From contig DDFD01000056.1 in the NCBI GenBank assembly GCA_002337005.1, forward strand, positions 1-64,000: a DNA stretch of 64,000 bases. Reading direction: 5' to 3'. This document shows, in pieces, positions 52,168 to 60,381 of the stretch; position 1 is the first letter of the stretch; each line of letters opens with the position of its first letter. Origin of the DNA: Flavobacteriales bacterium UBA1937 (lineage in GTDB: Bacteria > Bacteroidota > Bacteroidia > Flavobacteriales > Weeksellaceae). The notes beneath the pieces were generated by a model. The model made no database searches and had not been told where the DNA came from. It was given only the letters and a program-made list of their open reading frames with translations. The position numbers and the translations under genes are program-made.

Positions 52168-52267
52168 TTTTTTTCACCAAAGATAATATCAAATAAAAAT
52201 AATAAAGCTTTGCTAATTTTAAGAGAACGAAAAGCATATTTCGTATTTCTATTTCTCCACAATTCCT

Positions 52268-52275
52268 TATTTTTG
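52268..52275 (+). promoter_or_regulatory. tsaE: -7 box TATTTTTG for tsaE
   Basis: TATTTTTG fits TAnnTTTG and lies 18 bases before the chosen ATG 52294, which supports that start over the longer frame. Confidence 0.45.
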
Positions 52276-52293
52276 AAAAATATTTTAAGAAAT

Positions 52294-52707
52294 ATGTCTC
52301 AAACATTCCACATAGAAAAAATAGAAGATTGGCAAAAAGTAGTAGATGAAATTTTGCCCAACTTACAACACAATATCCTTTTGCTAAAAGGTAATTTAGG
52401 AGCAGGAAAAACTACTTTTTCTCAGTTTTTATTAAAAAATTTAGGCAGTTCAGATGAAGTGTCCTCTCCTACTTATGCCATCGTAAATGAATATAATTCA
52501 CCGAAAGGAAAGGTTTTTCATTTTGACCTTTATCGTCTCAAAAAAATAGAAGAAGCCTATGATTTTGGCATCGAAGAATATCTAGACAATGCTTTTCTGT
52601 GCATTATAGAATGGCCAGAAATTTATGAAGAAGAATTGGCAGATTTACCTCACCACGAAATGAAAATTACCAATCACGGAGATTACAGAGAAGTGGATTT
52701 TAGATGA
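52294..52707 (+). CDS. tsaE: tRNA N6-threonylcarbamoyladenosine synthesis ATPase
   Basis: TsaE is the ATPase that drives the TsaB-TsaD complex forming t6A37 on ANN-decoding tRNAs. Starting at ATG 52294 (MSQTFHIEKIEDWQ) it has 137 residues, the normal length; a frame from 52210 would add 28 residues including the promoter. Walker A is LKGNLGAGKTTFSQFL, followed by VSSPTYAIVNEY, VFHFDLYRLK and the Walker B-like LCIIEWPEIYEEEL. It ends in TGA. Confidence 0.95.
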   Translation: MSQTFHIEKIEDWQKVVDEILPNLQHNILLLKGNLGAGKTTFSQFLLKNLGSSDEVSSPTYAIVNEYNSPKGKVFHFDLYRLKKIEEAYDFGIEEYLDNAFLCIIEWPEIYEEELADLPHHEMKITNHGDYREVDFR

Positions 52708-52741
52708 TAAACATTTTAAATGCTGAATCTTAAATAATTAG

Positions 52742-52749
52742 TATCTTTG
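52742..52749 (+). promoter_or_regulatory. -7 box TATCTTTG for the alanine dehydrogenase-like gene
   Basis: TATCTTTG fits the consensus and lies 20 bases before ATG 52770. Confidence 0.5.
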
Positions 52750-52769
52750 CACTTTCAAAATAAGCTAAC

Positions 52770-53960
52770 ATGGGTTCTACAATATTCACTCCATTTACGG
52801 ATGAACAATTAATTCCTAAGGAAGAAAAACTGGAAGTACTGAAAAAAGGGAAAAAATTTAGTATTGGAATTCCTAAGGAAACTTGTCTTAACGAAAAAAG
52901 GCTATGCATCACTCCTGATGCTGTGCAGGTTTTAGTAGAACACGGCCACAATATCATTATAGAAGCAGATGCCGGAACTCCTACTTTTTTCACAGATTTA
53001 CAATTTTCTGAAGCAGGCGCCCAAATTACTTCTGACCCAAAAGAAGTGTACGGACAAGATTTAGTTCTTAAAATCAATCCTCCTACCGAAGAAGAAATGG
53101 AATATCTGAAACCAAATGCTTATTTGGTTTCTGCACTTCAAATTAATCTGAGAGATAAAGAATATTTTAAAAAATTAGCCGAAAAAAAAGTAAACGCCAT
53201 TGCTTTTGAATTTATAATGGATGAGTACCGTCAACTTTCGTTAATTAGATTAATTGGCGAAATTGCAGGCGGAATGTCTATTTTATATGCCGCAGAATTG
53301 CTAGCAAAATCAAATGGATTAATGCTTGGCGGAATTACAGGAGTTCGCCCTACAGAAGTAGTAATTTTAGGCGCAGGTATTGTAGGAGAATTTGCTACAA
53401 AAGCCGCCATTGGTCTTGGTGCTAGCGTGAAGGTTTTTGACAATTCTCTTTCTAAATTAAGAAGATTACACACCATTATAGACAGTAGAGTTCCTACCTC
53501 TATTATAGACCCAAAAGAATTGAAAAAAAGCTTGAGAAGAGCAGATGTGGTTATAGGTGCTTTGCCTAGGCTCAATATGCCGCCTGTAGTAACCGAAGAA
53601 ATGGTAAAAGTAATGAAAAAAGGGAGTGTAATTATAGATTTAACCATAGATTACGGCGGTTGTATAGAAACTACAGAAGTTACCTCTCACGAAGATCCTG
53701 TAATCATAAAGCACGATGTTTTGCACTGCGGTTTGCCCAATCTAACATCTAAAATGCCTAGAACTACTACCAAAGCGATTTCTAATTTCTTCTTAAGTTA
53801 TCTTTTAAATTATGACGAAGAAGGTGGTTTCGAGAATATGTTGCTTCGCAGAAACGAGATGAAACAATCGCTCTACATGTATAAAGGAAGACATACCAAA
53901 AAGGTAATTTGCGACAAGTTTGACTTAACTTATCACGACATTAATTTGTTGATTTTTTAA
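52770..53960 (+). CDS. Alanine dehydrogenase / PNT-family protein
   Basis: A 396-residue NAD-dependent dehydrogenase of the alanine dehydrogenase/transhydrogenase-alpha family. It shows GIPKETCLNEKRLCITPDAV, the substrate Lys in VLKINPPTEEE, the Rossmann segment VVILGAGIVGEFATKAAIG and the Asp of VIIDLTIDYGGC. The catalytic His found in classical enzymes (LHLA) is Gln here (VSALQINLRD). The protein therefore belongs to the Bacteroidota branch of the family, where alanine dehydrogenase activity should not be taken for granted. A hairpin follows. Confidence 0.85.
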   Translation: MGSTIFTPFTDEQLIPKEEKLEVLKKGKKFSIGIPKETCLNEKRLCITPDAVQVLVEHGHNIIIEADAGTPTFFTDLQFSEAGAQITSDPKEVYGQDLVLKINPPTEEEMEYLKPNAYLVSALQINLRDKEYFKKLAEKKVNAIAFEFIMDEYRQLSLIRLIGEIAGGMSILYAAELLAKSNGLMLGGITGVRPTEVVILGAGIVGEFATKAAIGLGASVKVFDNSLSKLRRLHTIIDSRVPTSIIDPKELKKSLRRADVVIGALPRLNMPPVVTEEMVKVMKKGSVIIDLTIDYGGCIETTEVTSHEDPVIIKHDVLHCGLPNLTSKMPRTTTKAISNFFLSYLLNYDEEGGFENMLLRRNEMKQSLYMYKGRHTKKVICDKFDLTYHDINLLIF

Positions 53961-53985
53961 ATAAAGATAATTTTTAATATAATTC

Positions 53986-54021
53986 AACCTTGTTAGAGTA
54001 ACCTTCTTTGACAAGGTTTTT
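53986..54021 (+). terminator. Hairpin after the alanine dehydrogenase-like gene
   Basis: AACCTTGT (53986-53993) pairs with ACAAGGTT (54011-54018) around a 17-base loop, followed by T residues and, seven bases later, the next ATG. Confidence 0.65.
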
Positions 54022-54027
54022 CAAATA

Positions 54028-54399
54028 ATGAGAAAACTAAAATTTTATTTCATAGGATTGCTTCCCGGATTGCTTATTGTATTTTTTATTTTGAATAAAA
54101 AAGGAGCAAGCTGTAGTGGTTATCTGCCAAACTCAAGAGTAATTGCCGAAACGCTTTCTAAAGAATTTACCTATTCTGAAGAATTTAAAACTCAGATGCA
54201 AGTTTTTAAAATAGACGAAAGTTTTTTGAAAGATAATATTTTAAAAAATGGAGAAATTAATTTTGATAAAAGCAAAGCTCAGCAAGAACCTTGTCCGCAA
54301 TATTTACTGGTTTCTCCTGACAAAAATGCTCAGTACGAAATTACTTTTGAAAAATGTAAAAACGAAGCTAAATTTTTAACTTTGAAGAAATTAAAATAA
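54028..54399 (+). CDS. Membrane-anchored small protein (DUF4258-like)
   Basis: A 123-residue protein with an N-terminal hydrophobic anchor (LKFYFIGLLPGLLIVFFIL) and a soluble extracytoplasmic part containing three cysteines (GASCSGYLPNS, EPCPQYLL, EKCKNEA). Similar proteins precede prephenate dehydrogenase in other Flavobacteriia as far as I recall, and one label for them is DUF4258. The next gene starts directly after its stop, so it is in operon with tyrA-like. Function unknown. Confidence 0.6.
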   Translation: MRKLKFYFIGLLPGLLIVFFILNKKGASCSGYLPNSRVIAETLSKEFTYSEEFKTQMQVFKIDESFLKDNILKNGEINFDKSKAQQEPCPQYLLVSPDKNAQYEITFEKCKNEAKFLTLKKLK

Positions 54400-55242
54400 A
54401 TGAAAGTTGCAGTAATAGGTGTAGGTTTAATAGGTGGTTCACTCGCATTGAAATTGCGTGAGAAGAATTTTGCCAATGAATTTATAGGAATTGATAAATC
54501 TGAAAGTCACCTTCAGGAAGCTCTAGATTTAGGCATTATTGATATTGCAGAAAATCTAGAAAATGGAGTTAAAAATGCAGACCTCATCATTGTAGCCATT
54601 CCCGTAGATTCAACGGTGAAAACCCTACCACATGTTTTAGATTTAATTTCTGAAAATCAAACCGTTATGGATGTTGGTTCTACCAAATCTGGAATTGTAG
54701 CAGCAATTAAAAATCACCCAAAAAGAAACAGATATGTAGCTTTTCACCCAATGTGGGGAACTGAAAACAGTGGTCCAAAATCTGCTCAAAAAGAAAGTTT
54801 CTCTGGTAGAGCTGCTGTAATTTGTGATAAAGAAGATTCTGCGGAAGATGCATTTTCTTTGGTAGAAAAAGTAGCAAAAACCTTAGAGATGAATACCATT
54901 TTTATGGCTTCAGAAGCGCATGACATACACACAGCTTATATTTCGCACATTTCACATATTACGTCTTATGCTTTAGCGAATACCGTTTTAGAAAAAGAAA
55001 GAGAAGAAGACACCATTTTTCAATTGGCGAGTTCGGGTTTTTCTAGTACGGTTCGTTTAGCGAAATCTCATCCAGAAATGTGGGTTCCTATCTTCAAACA
55101 AAACAAAGAAAACGTGTTAGATGTTCTTAATGAACACATTACGCAATTAAGAAAATTCAAATCTGCACTAGAAAAAGAAAACTACGAACTTCTGGAAGAA
55201 CTCATTAGAAATGCCAACAAAATAAGAGGAATTTTGAAGTAA
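54400..55242 (+). CDS. tyrA: Prephenate dehydrogenase
   Basis: It converts prephenate to 4-hydroxyphenylpyruvate in tyrosine synthesis using NAD(P). The 280 residues start with the dinucleotide-binding VAVIGVGLIGGSLALKL, then VAIPVDST, DVGSTKSGIVAAI and HPMWGTENSGPKSA with the catalytic His region. The helical dimerisation domain includes AYISHISHITSYALA. No chorismate mutase or ACT domain is fused. Its ATG touches the stop of the small membrane protein. Confidence 0.92.
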   Translation: MKVAVIGVGLIGGSLALKLREKNFANEFIGIDKSESHLQEALDLGIIDIAENLENGVKNADLIIVAIPVDSTVKTLPHVLDLISENQTVMDVGSTKSGIVAAIKNHPKRNRYVAFHPMWGTENSGPKSAQKESFSGRAAVICDKEDSAEDAFSLVEKVAKTLEMNTIFMASEAHDIHTAYISHISHITSYALANTVLEKEREEDTIFQLASSGFSSTVRLAKSHPEMWVPIFKQNKENVLDVLNEHITQLRKFKSALEKENYELLEELIRNANKIRGILK

Positions 55243-55319
55243 ATTTTTTAAAAAAGAATTCTGTTTTTCATCATTTCAAAGTTTTTTATTAATTTCATAA
55301 TACCAAAACAAATTTGAAA

Positions 55320-56084
55320 ATGAAATTTGAAAAACACTTTCCTGCACCTCAACTAAAACCTTACATAAAACATTATGTGGTTTCTGAAAATGAGCAAGAA
55401 AGTGAGTACAAAGTTTTTCCTTCATCTAGTTTGGTGATTGGTTTTCAATACAAAGGAAAATTGGCTTCACTCCACGACAATGCAACTACAGAACTTCATT
55501 CATCTGGAATTTCGGGGATTTCTGATGGTTTTAAAACTTTTAAAAATTCTGCAAATATTGGCACTATTTTAGTCTATTTCACCGAAATTGGTTTTACCCA
55601 TTTTGCCACCAATCCTGCACACGAATTATTTAATCTAAGTATTTCTCTGGAAGACATTTTTGAAAAAACTGAACTGGAAAAAGTAGAAGAAAAACTATCA
55701 AATAGCCATTCTGACCAACAAAGAATAAAAGCAGTAGAACATTTCTTGCTGTCTCAATTGAAAGATAGAGAAACCGATAAACTAATTACTGAAGCGGTAA
55801 GATTAATCTACAAAAACAAAGGAAATATTCGCATCAAAGAATTGAACAACAGGCTATTCATCAGCCAAAGTCCATTAGAAAAGCGTTTCCGAAAAGTGGT
55901 AGGAACCTCACCTAAAAAATTTGCATCTATTATTCGGTTTAATTCTGTATTAGAAGAGATGAGTGCTACAAAATCACTTTCTGAAATTTGCTATGAAAAT
56001 CATTTTTTTGACCAAGCACATTTTATCAAAGATTTTAAACAGTTTACAGGCGAGACTCCAGGAAAATTCAAAAGATTTTTATAA
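55320..56084 (+). CDS. AraC family transcriptional regulator
   Basis: A DNA-binding regulator with an N-terminal sensing domain of the DUF6597 type (HFPAPQLKPYIKHYVVSENE; VFPSSSLVIGFQYKG) and a C-terminal AraC double helix-turn-helix (IRIKELNNRLFISQSPLEKR; LSEICYENHFFDQAHFIKDF; TGETPGKFKRF). The TTG at 55314 would add only two residues; ATG 55320 is preferred. The DUF1398 gene follows after ~75 bases and is the likely target or partner. Confidence 0.9.
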   Translation: MKFEKHFPAPQLKPYIKHYVVSENEQESEYKVFPSSSLVIGFQYKGKLASLHDNATTELHSSGISGISDGFKTFKNSANIGTILVYFTEIGFTHFATNPAHELFNLSISLEDIFEKTELEKVEEKLSNSHSDQQRIKAVEHFLLSQLKDRETDKLITEAVRLIYKNKGNIRIKELNNRLFISQSPLEKRFRKVVGTSPKKFASIIRFNSVLEEMSATKSLSEICYENHFFDQAHFIKDFKQFTGETPGKFKRFL

Positions 56085-56157
56085 AAACGATTTTTTACAA
56101 TTATAAGAATCTCATTTGGTACAATTTTGCATCATTAATCAATTAAAAAAATATAAA

Positions 56158-56547
56158 ATGTTTACTGTATCACAAATTAAAGAAGCACACAGCAAAGTAA
56201 AATCAGGAGCAGATTTCCCTAAATACATTCAAGAAATTAAAAGTTTTGGTGTATTAGGATTTACCACTTGGGTTAAAGATAGCCATACTGATTATTTGGG
56301 AGAGAATGATTTCAAAACCTCATCTGAAAGCGTTTACGAAGATTTAGAAATTTCTGAAACGCTGAACCTAGAAAAATTTACTCAACAATTAAAAGCACAC
56401 CAAAGAGGCGAAACAGACTACTATACTTTTTGTAAAGATTGCGCAGAAAACGGCGTAGAAAAATGGGTAGTTTGTTTAGAAAAAATGACTTGCATCTATT
56501 ATGACAAAGCAGAAAATGAAGTTCTAGTAGAAGAAATACCTCATTAA
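56158..56547 (+). CDS. DUF1398 family protein
   Basis: A 129-residue soluble protein. Starting at ATG 56158 it reads FTVSQIKEAHSKVKSGADFP, GVLGFTTWVKDSHTDYLGEN and the late DYYTFCKDCAENGVEKW, all typical of DUF1398 (YbcV-like). The function is unknown. It follows an AraC regulator; similar pairing is seen in related bacteria and suggests substrate-induced expression, though the inducer is not known. A terminator follows. Confidence 0.88.
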   Translation: MFTVSQIKEAHSKVKSGADFPKYIQEIKSFGVLGFTTWVKDSHTDYLGENDFKTSSESVYEDLEISETLNLEKFTQQLKAHQRGETDYYTFCKDCAENGVEKWVVCLEKMTCIYYDKAENEVLVEEIPH

Positions 56548-56552
56548 AAAGC

Positions 56553-56585
56553 AAAAATCGATGAATAATTTCATCGATTTTTTAT
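56553..56585. terminator. Terminator after the DUF1398 gene
   Basis: AAAATCGATGAA (56554-56565) pairs with TTCATCGATTTT (56570-56581), followed by T. It lies between convergent genes. Confidence 0.85.
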
Positions 56586-56586
56586 T

Positions 56587-57255
56587 TTAAAATTTCAACT
56601 GAAGTCCTAATCCTTTATTATTAGCAACTAAAGAAAGATTTTCTTGTAAATATTCTTTAGAAAAAATTGAAGAAGTTTTATAATTATTTACAGCTTGTTT
56701 CATTTGTGAGCTACCACTTAATTTCATAATTAAACCTGCTCCCATACCTCCTAAGCCAATAATCAAAGGTAATGAACTTCCCTTACTTTCACCATTTGTT
56801 ACTTCATCGCTTGTTTTTGCTTTCGAAAGATTTAACAACCCACCAACAGCAAAACATGTTGCTCCACCAATCAAAAATCCTGTACCTAGATTATTTAATT
56901 TTTTTCCTTTTATATAAAGAGGATCATTATGATTAAATAAATAATTTTTTATATCATTATCTGTTGTCAATTTAGTTCTTTGCATATTGACATTAGATTT
57001 TACAACATTAGTCTGATTAGATAAAAATTCATTTTCTTTAACCTCTACAACTGAAGCATCATATAAAAATTCTTGCATTTGATTTTGAGCGTTTACAAAT
57101 TTTAACTTACCTTCAGAATATGTAAGATTTTGATAATAAATCTTCTCATTAGTTTTTGTCAAAATCATCCCTTTTTCAGATTTTTTAGGAATATTCACTT
57201 GTGCAAAAATAAATGCTGCAAAAAATAACAGCATCATAGAAAATTGTTTTTTCAT
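56587..57255 (-). CDS. Secreted/membrane protein of unknown function (222 aa)
   Basis: I do not recognise a named family. It has a signal peptide (MMLLFFAAFIFAQ), a beta-rich segment with repeated K-I-Y-Y / V-V-E-V-K patterns (ILTKTNEKIYYQNLTYSEGK), a middle charged part, and two hydrophobic, glycine-rich segments (GTGFLIGGATCFAVGGLLNL; LPLIIGLGGMGAGLIMKL). The early part resembles small proteins whose surface domain reads out membrane state, but this is weak. Convergent with the DUF1398 gene. Confidence 0.6.
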   Translation of the reverse strand: MKKQFSMMLLFFAAFIFAQVNIPKKSEKGMILTKTNEKIYYQNLTYSEGKLKFVNAQNQMQEFLYDASVVEVKENEFLSNQTNVVKSNVNMQRTKLTTDNDIKNYLFNHNDPLYIKGKKLNNLGTGFLIGGATCFAVGGLLNLSKAKTSDEVTNGESKGSSLPLIIGLGGMGAGLIMKLSGSSQMKQAVNNYKTSSIFSKEYLQENLSLVANNKGLGLQLKF

Positions 57256-57330
57256 AGTTTTAGATTTAAACTCCTAAATTATGAAATTTCAGCTTAAAAA
57301 TGAACTATCAATGCTAAAAATCATAAAAAC

Positions 57331-58749
57331 CTAACATTCAGCCACATTCACTGCGACAGCCAATCCACCTTCAGAAGTTTCTTTGTATTTATGATTCATA
57401 TCTAGCGCTGTTTCCCACATTGATTTTATCACTTGGTCTAAGGAAACTCTAGCTTTAGATGGATCACTTTCTAGCGCAATATGAGCTGCGGTAATCGCTT
57501 TCATAGCGCCCATAGAATTTCTCTCAATACACGGAATTTGCACCAAACCACCAATAGGATCACAGGTTAAACCAAGATGATGCTCCATCGCAATCTCTGC
57601 CGCCATCAAAACTTGTGCTGGTGTTCCACCAGAAATTTCTGTTAATCCTGCTGCTGCCATTGCAGAAGAAACGCCTATTTCAGCTTGGCAACCGCCCATC
57701 GCCGCAGAAATGGTAGCATTTTTCTTGAAAAGTGTGCCAATTTCACCAGCTACCAAAATAAATTTTACAATATCTTCTTCTGAATTAAATTCTGTAAAAG
57801 CCTGAGAATACATCAAAACTGCAGGAATTACTCCACTTGCACCATTGGTTGGTGCGGTAATTATTCTTCCGAAACTTGCATTTTCTTCGTTTACAGCTAA
57901 TGCAAAACAAGAAATCCAACGCGTAATTTGATTGAAATTTTTATCTGAATTTTTTACTTTTTCTAGCCATTCTTCTAAATTTTGGTAAGTTTTATCTCCT
58001 AACAATTTTTTGTTAAAATCTGCGGCTCTTCGGCTTACATTAAGACCTCCTGGTAAAATTCCTTCTTTGGAAACACCTTTATAAATGCATTCTTTGATTT
58101 GTTGCCAAATATAAAGTGCTTCTGCTCTGGTTTCATCTTTAGTTCGCCACGCTTCTTCATTGATGTAAACTAAATCAGAAAATTTTTCGATGCCTAATTT
58201 TTCGCAATATTTTATCACATCTTCCCCTTTATGACAAGGATATACCGTTCTTATGCAATTATCTTTAATAGAATTATCTTCTTTGGTCGCCACAAAACCA
58301 CCACCTACCGAATAGTAATCTCTTTCTAGAATTTCTCCATTTTCAAAAATTGCTTTAAAAATCATTCCGTTTGGATGAAAATCCAAAGATTTCTCCATAT
58401 TTAGAATTAAATTTTCTCCATAAACAAAGGGTAAAACCTTTTCTGCACCAAGATTTAATTGTGATGAGTTTTTAATCTCAGCAATTTTTTTATCAATTGT
58501 ATTGGTATCAATCTCTTTAAAATTTTCACCAGATAATCCTAGCATTGCTGCAATGTCTGTACCGTGACCAACTCCAGTTTTTGCCAAAGAGCCAAAAAAT
58601 TCCACAAAAATTTCTTTCACATTTTGTAGTGTATTGGTTCTTTTTATTTCGTCTAAAAACATTTCGGCAGCGTTCCAAGGTCCCATGGTATGAGAAGAAG
58701 AAGGTCCAATTCCGACTTTTATAATTTCAAAAACTGAGATAGACTCCAT
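57331..58749 (-). CDS. sdaA: L-serine ammonia-lyase (iron-sulfur, single chain)
   Basis: It deaminates serine to pyruvate and ammonia. The 472 residues have the beta domain at the N-terminus (KVGIGPSSSHTMGPWNAAEM) and the alpha domain with the iron-sulfur cysteines in MGGCQAEIGVSSAMAAAGL and LTCDPIGGLVQIPCIERN. The single-chain form fits Gram-negative sdaA. Its leader contains an ATTTACGATTT word repeat. Confidence 0.93.
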   Translation of the reverse strand: MESISVFEIIKVGIGPSSSHTMGPWNAAEMFLDEIKRTNTLQNVKEIFVEFFGSLAKTGVGHGTDIAAMLGLSGENFKEIDTNTIDKKIAEIKNSSQLNLGAEKVLPFVYGENLILNMEKSLDFHPNGMIFKAIFENGEILERDYYSVGGGFVATKEDNSIKDNCIRTVYPCHKGEDVIKYCEKLGIEKFSDLVYINEEAWRTKDETRAEALYIWQQIKECIYKGVSKEGILPGGLNVSRRAADFNKKLLGDKTYQNLEEWLEKVKNSDKNFNQITRWISCFALAVNEENASFGRIITAPTNGASGVIPAVLMYSQAFTEFNSEEDIVKFILVAGEIGTLFKKNATISAAMGGCQAEIGVSSAMAAAGLTEISGGTPAQVLMAAEIAMEHHLGLTCDPIGGLVQIPCIERNSMGAMKAITAAHIALESDPSKARVSLDQVIKSMWETALDMNHKYKETSEGGLAVAVNVAEC

Positions 58750-58753
58750 TTTA

Positions 58754-58790
58754 ATTTACGATTTGAGATTTACGATTTAAAATTTAAGGT
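58754..58790 (-). repeat. Word repeat (ATTTACGATTT) in the sdaA leader
   Basis: On the plus strand it reads AATTTACGATTTGAGATTTACG then ATTTAAAATTTAAGG, imperfect tandem copies ending five bases before the sdaA start. Confidence 0.6.
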
Positions 58791-58838
58791 TAAAAAACAT
58801 CTTATTCTTAACTTCAATCTTTCGAATCTGGTTGATTA

Positions 58839-58846
58839 CAAATATA
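58839..58846 (-). promoter_or_regulatory. sdaA: -7 box TATATTTG for sdaA
   Basis: Read on the minus strand it is TATATTTG, about 90 bases before the start codon, placing the word repeat downstream in the transcribed leader. Confidence 0.4.
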
Positions 58847-58859
58847 ATTTTTTAAACGA

Positions 58860-59504
58860 TTAAGAAAAAACTTCGTTCAAAATTCTAGAAACTTCTTTGT
58901 GTTTGGTTACTGGGAAAAGATGGGTTCCGCCTTTGATAACATAATTAGGTTTAGAATTTTTGGGCGGAAACACAATGTCTTTGTCTGCTAAAATCTGAAT
59001 TACCTCTGGATTTTCTTCGCATTTCCAATCTAGGATTTTATTGATGCTCCATTTTAAATAATGTGGATTTTGAACTACAAAATACCTCCAAAATTTTGGA
59101 TTTTTCGGATCAAATAATTTCCTAAAAAAGGCATAAGATTTCAGGGTTTTTTCACCAAAATAGGTCTCAGGAATTTTGGCGAAAATTTTAGATTTTTTGG
59201 CAAGGTGAAAGGTTACAGACATTTCTTTTTGAGATTTTATGCTTCCTAGGATGACTATTTTTTCGGCAGGTTTTAATTTATTGATTTCTTGCACCATAAT
59301 TCCTCCAAAAGAATAACCCAAAAGACAAAATTTTTCTTTTTCGTCTATAGGTTTTGCCATTCTTTTCACAAAATGTTCGAAGGTTTCCTCTGTTTCAGGA
59401 ATGAGCCAATCTATAAAAATAATCTCTGAAAATTTCTCAGGAAAGACGATGTTTTCAAAAACTGTCTTATCTGCGCCTAAACCACTTATTACATAAAGTT
59501 TCAT
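58860..59504 (-). CDS. Alpha/beta hydrolase
   Basis: A 214-residue cytoplasmic hydrolase. The nucleophile elbow is LLGYSFGGIMVQ (G-Y-S-F-G) near residue 83; the likely acid is in VIQILADKDIVFP and the His in VIKGGTHLFPVTKH, a common order for small esterases. The N-terminus LYVISGLGADKTVFENI holds the oxyanion strand. Substrate unknown. Confidence 0.82.
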   Translation of the reverse strand: MKLYVISGLGADKTVFENIVFPEKFSEIIFIDWLIPETEETFEHFVKRMAKPIDEKEKFCLLGYSFGGIMVQEINKLKPAEKIVILGSIKSQKEMSVTFHLAKKSKIFAKIPETYFGEKTLKSYAFFRKLFDPKNPKFWRYFVVQNPHYLKWSINKILDWKCEENPEVIQILADKDIVFPPKNSKPNYVIKGGTHLFPVTKHKEVSRILNEVFS

Positions 59505-59585
59505 CTAAATTGCTTTATATACCGCTAAGATACGAAGGAAAAATAGAAGTACAATGGTAAAAATACAAAGCATAAAAACAAAAAT

Positions 59586-59611
59586 AATCCCAAAGATTAC
59601 TCTTTGGGATT
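59586..59611. terminator. Hairpin downstream of the YceI-family gene
   Basis: AATCCCAAAGA (59586-59596) pairs with TCTTTGGGATT (59601-59611), followed on the minus strand by ATTTTTG. Confidence 0.7.
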
Positions 59612-59635
59612 AAATGCATAAAAAAACACAAATCA

Positions 59636-60199
59636 TTATTTAGCTGTAAACTTAACAACCAAATCAATATCATCTTTTACCACTACATCTTGCATAGTAG
59701 ATTTATAGGCAATATCCCATTTTTGTCTGTCAATAGTAAATTTATCAGAAGTAAATTCTACAGCACCTTTGTTTACAGAAACTACAGCAGGAAAAGAAAC
59801 TGCATTGGTTTTTCCTTTAGCAGTAAGAGTTCCAGAAACTATGCTTTTACCATCAGTACCTTTTTTAACAGAAGTAATTTTGAAAGTTGCAGTAGGGAAT
59901 TTATCAACCTCGAAGAAATCACCGTTTTTAAGGTGACCATTTAATTTTTGTTGGTACTCACCTTGTAAATCTGTAGAATTAATAGAAGTCATATCTAATA
60001 CGAAAGTACCTCCTACTAATTGGTTACCTTTAAGAACTACAGCACCAGATTTTACATTTACAGTACCATCGTGAGATGAAGCTGCTGTTTTAGCAATTTT
60101 ATAACCCCACCAGTGAACGTCTGAAGTTGCTACTTTTTTGGTTTGCCCGAATGCTAAACCAACTACCAATACGAATAATAACGCTACGTTTTTTGTCAT
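59636..60199 (-). CDS. YceI-family periplasmic lipid-binding protein
   Basis: YceI proteins are lipocalin-like and bind polyisoprenoid chains in the periplasm. The 187 residues carry a signal peptide (VALLFVLVVGLAFGQ). The fold signature is present: VHWWGYKIAKTAASSHDGTV, GTFVLDMTSINSTDL, HLKNGDFFEVDKFPTATFKI and FTIDRQKWDIAYKS. Start and length are typical. Monocistronic. Confidence 0.93.
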   Translation of the reverse strand: MTKNVALLFVLVVGLAFGQTKKVATSDVHWWGYKIAKTAASSHDGTVNVKSGAVVLKGNQLVGGTFVLDMTSINSTDLQGEYQQKLNGHLKNGDFFEVDKFPTATFKITSVKKGTDGKSIVSGTLTAKGKTNAVSFPAVVSVNKGAVEFTSDKFTIDRQKWDIAYKSTMQDVVVKDDIDLVVKFTAK

Positions 60200-60316
60200 T
60201 TTTATAATTTTTAAGTATTAAACATTTTTAATAGGACAAAAGTAGTATTCTTAGCTTACAATTTTCATTGATGTATGGTAAGAAATTTCAATTTCGAATT
60301 ATGATTTTGTCTATGT

Positions 60317-60351
60317 ATAAAAAAACTTCGTTCAAAATAATCTGAACGAAG
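60317..60351 (-). terminator. Terminator after glk
   Basis: CTTCGTTCA (60326-60334) pairs with TGAACGAAG (60343-60351); on the minus strand it is followed by T7. Confidence 0.8.
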
Positions 60352-60381
60352 CTATAAAAACTTAAAAATTATGAAAAGAAT

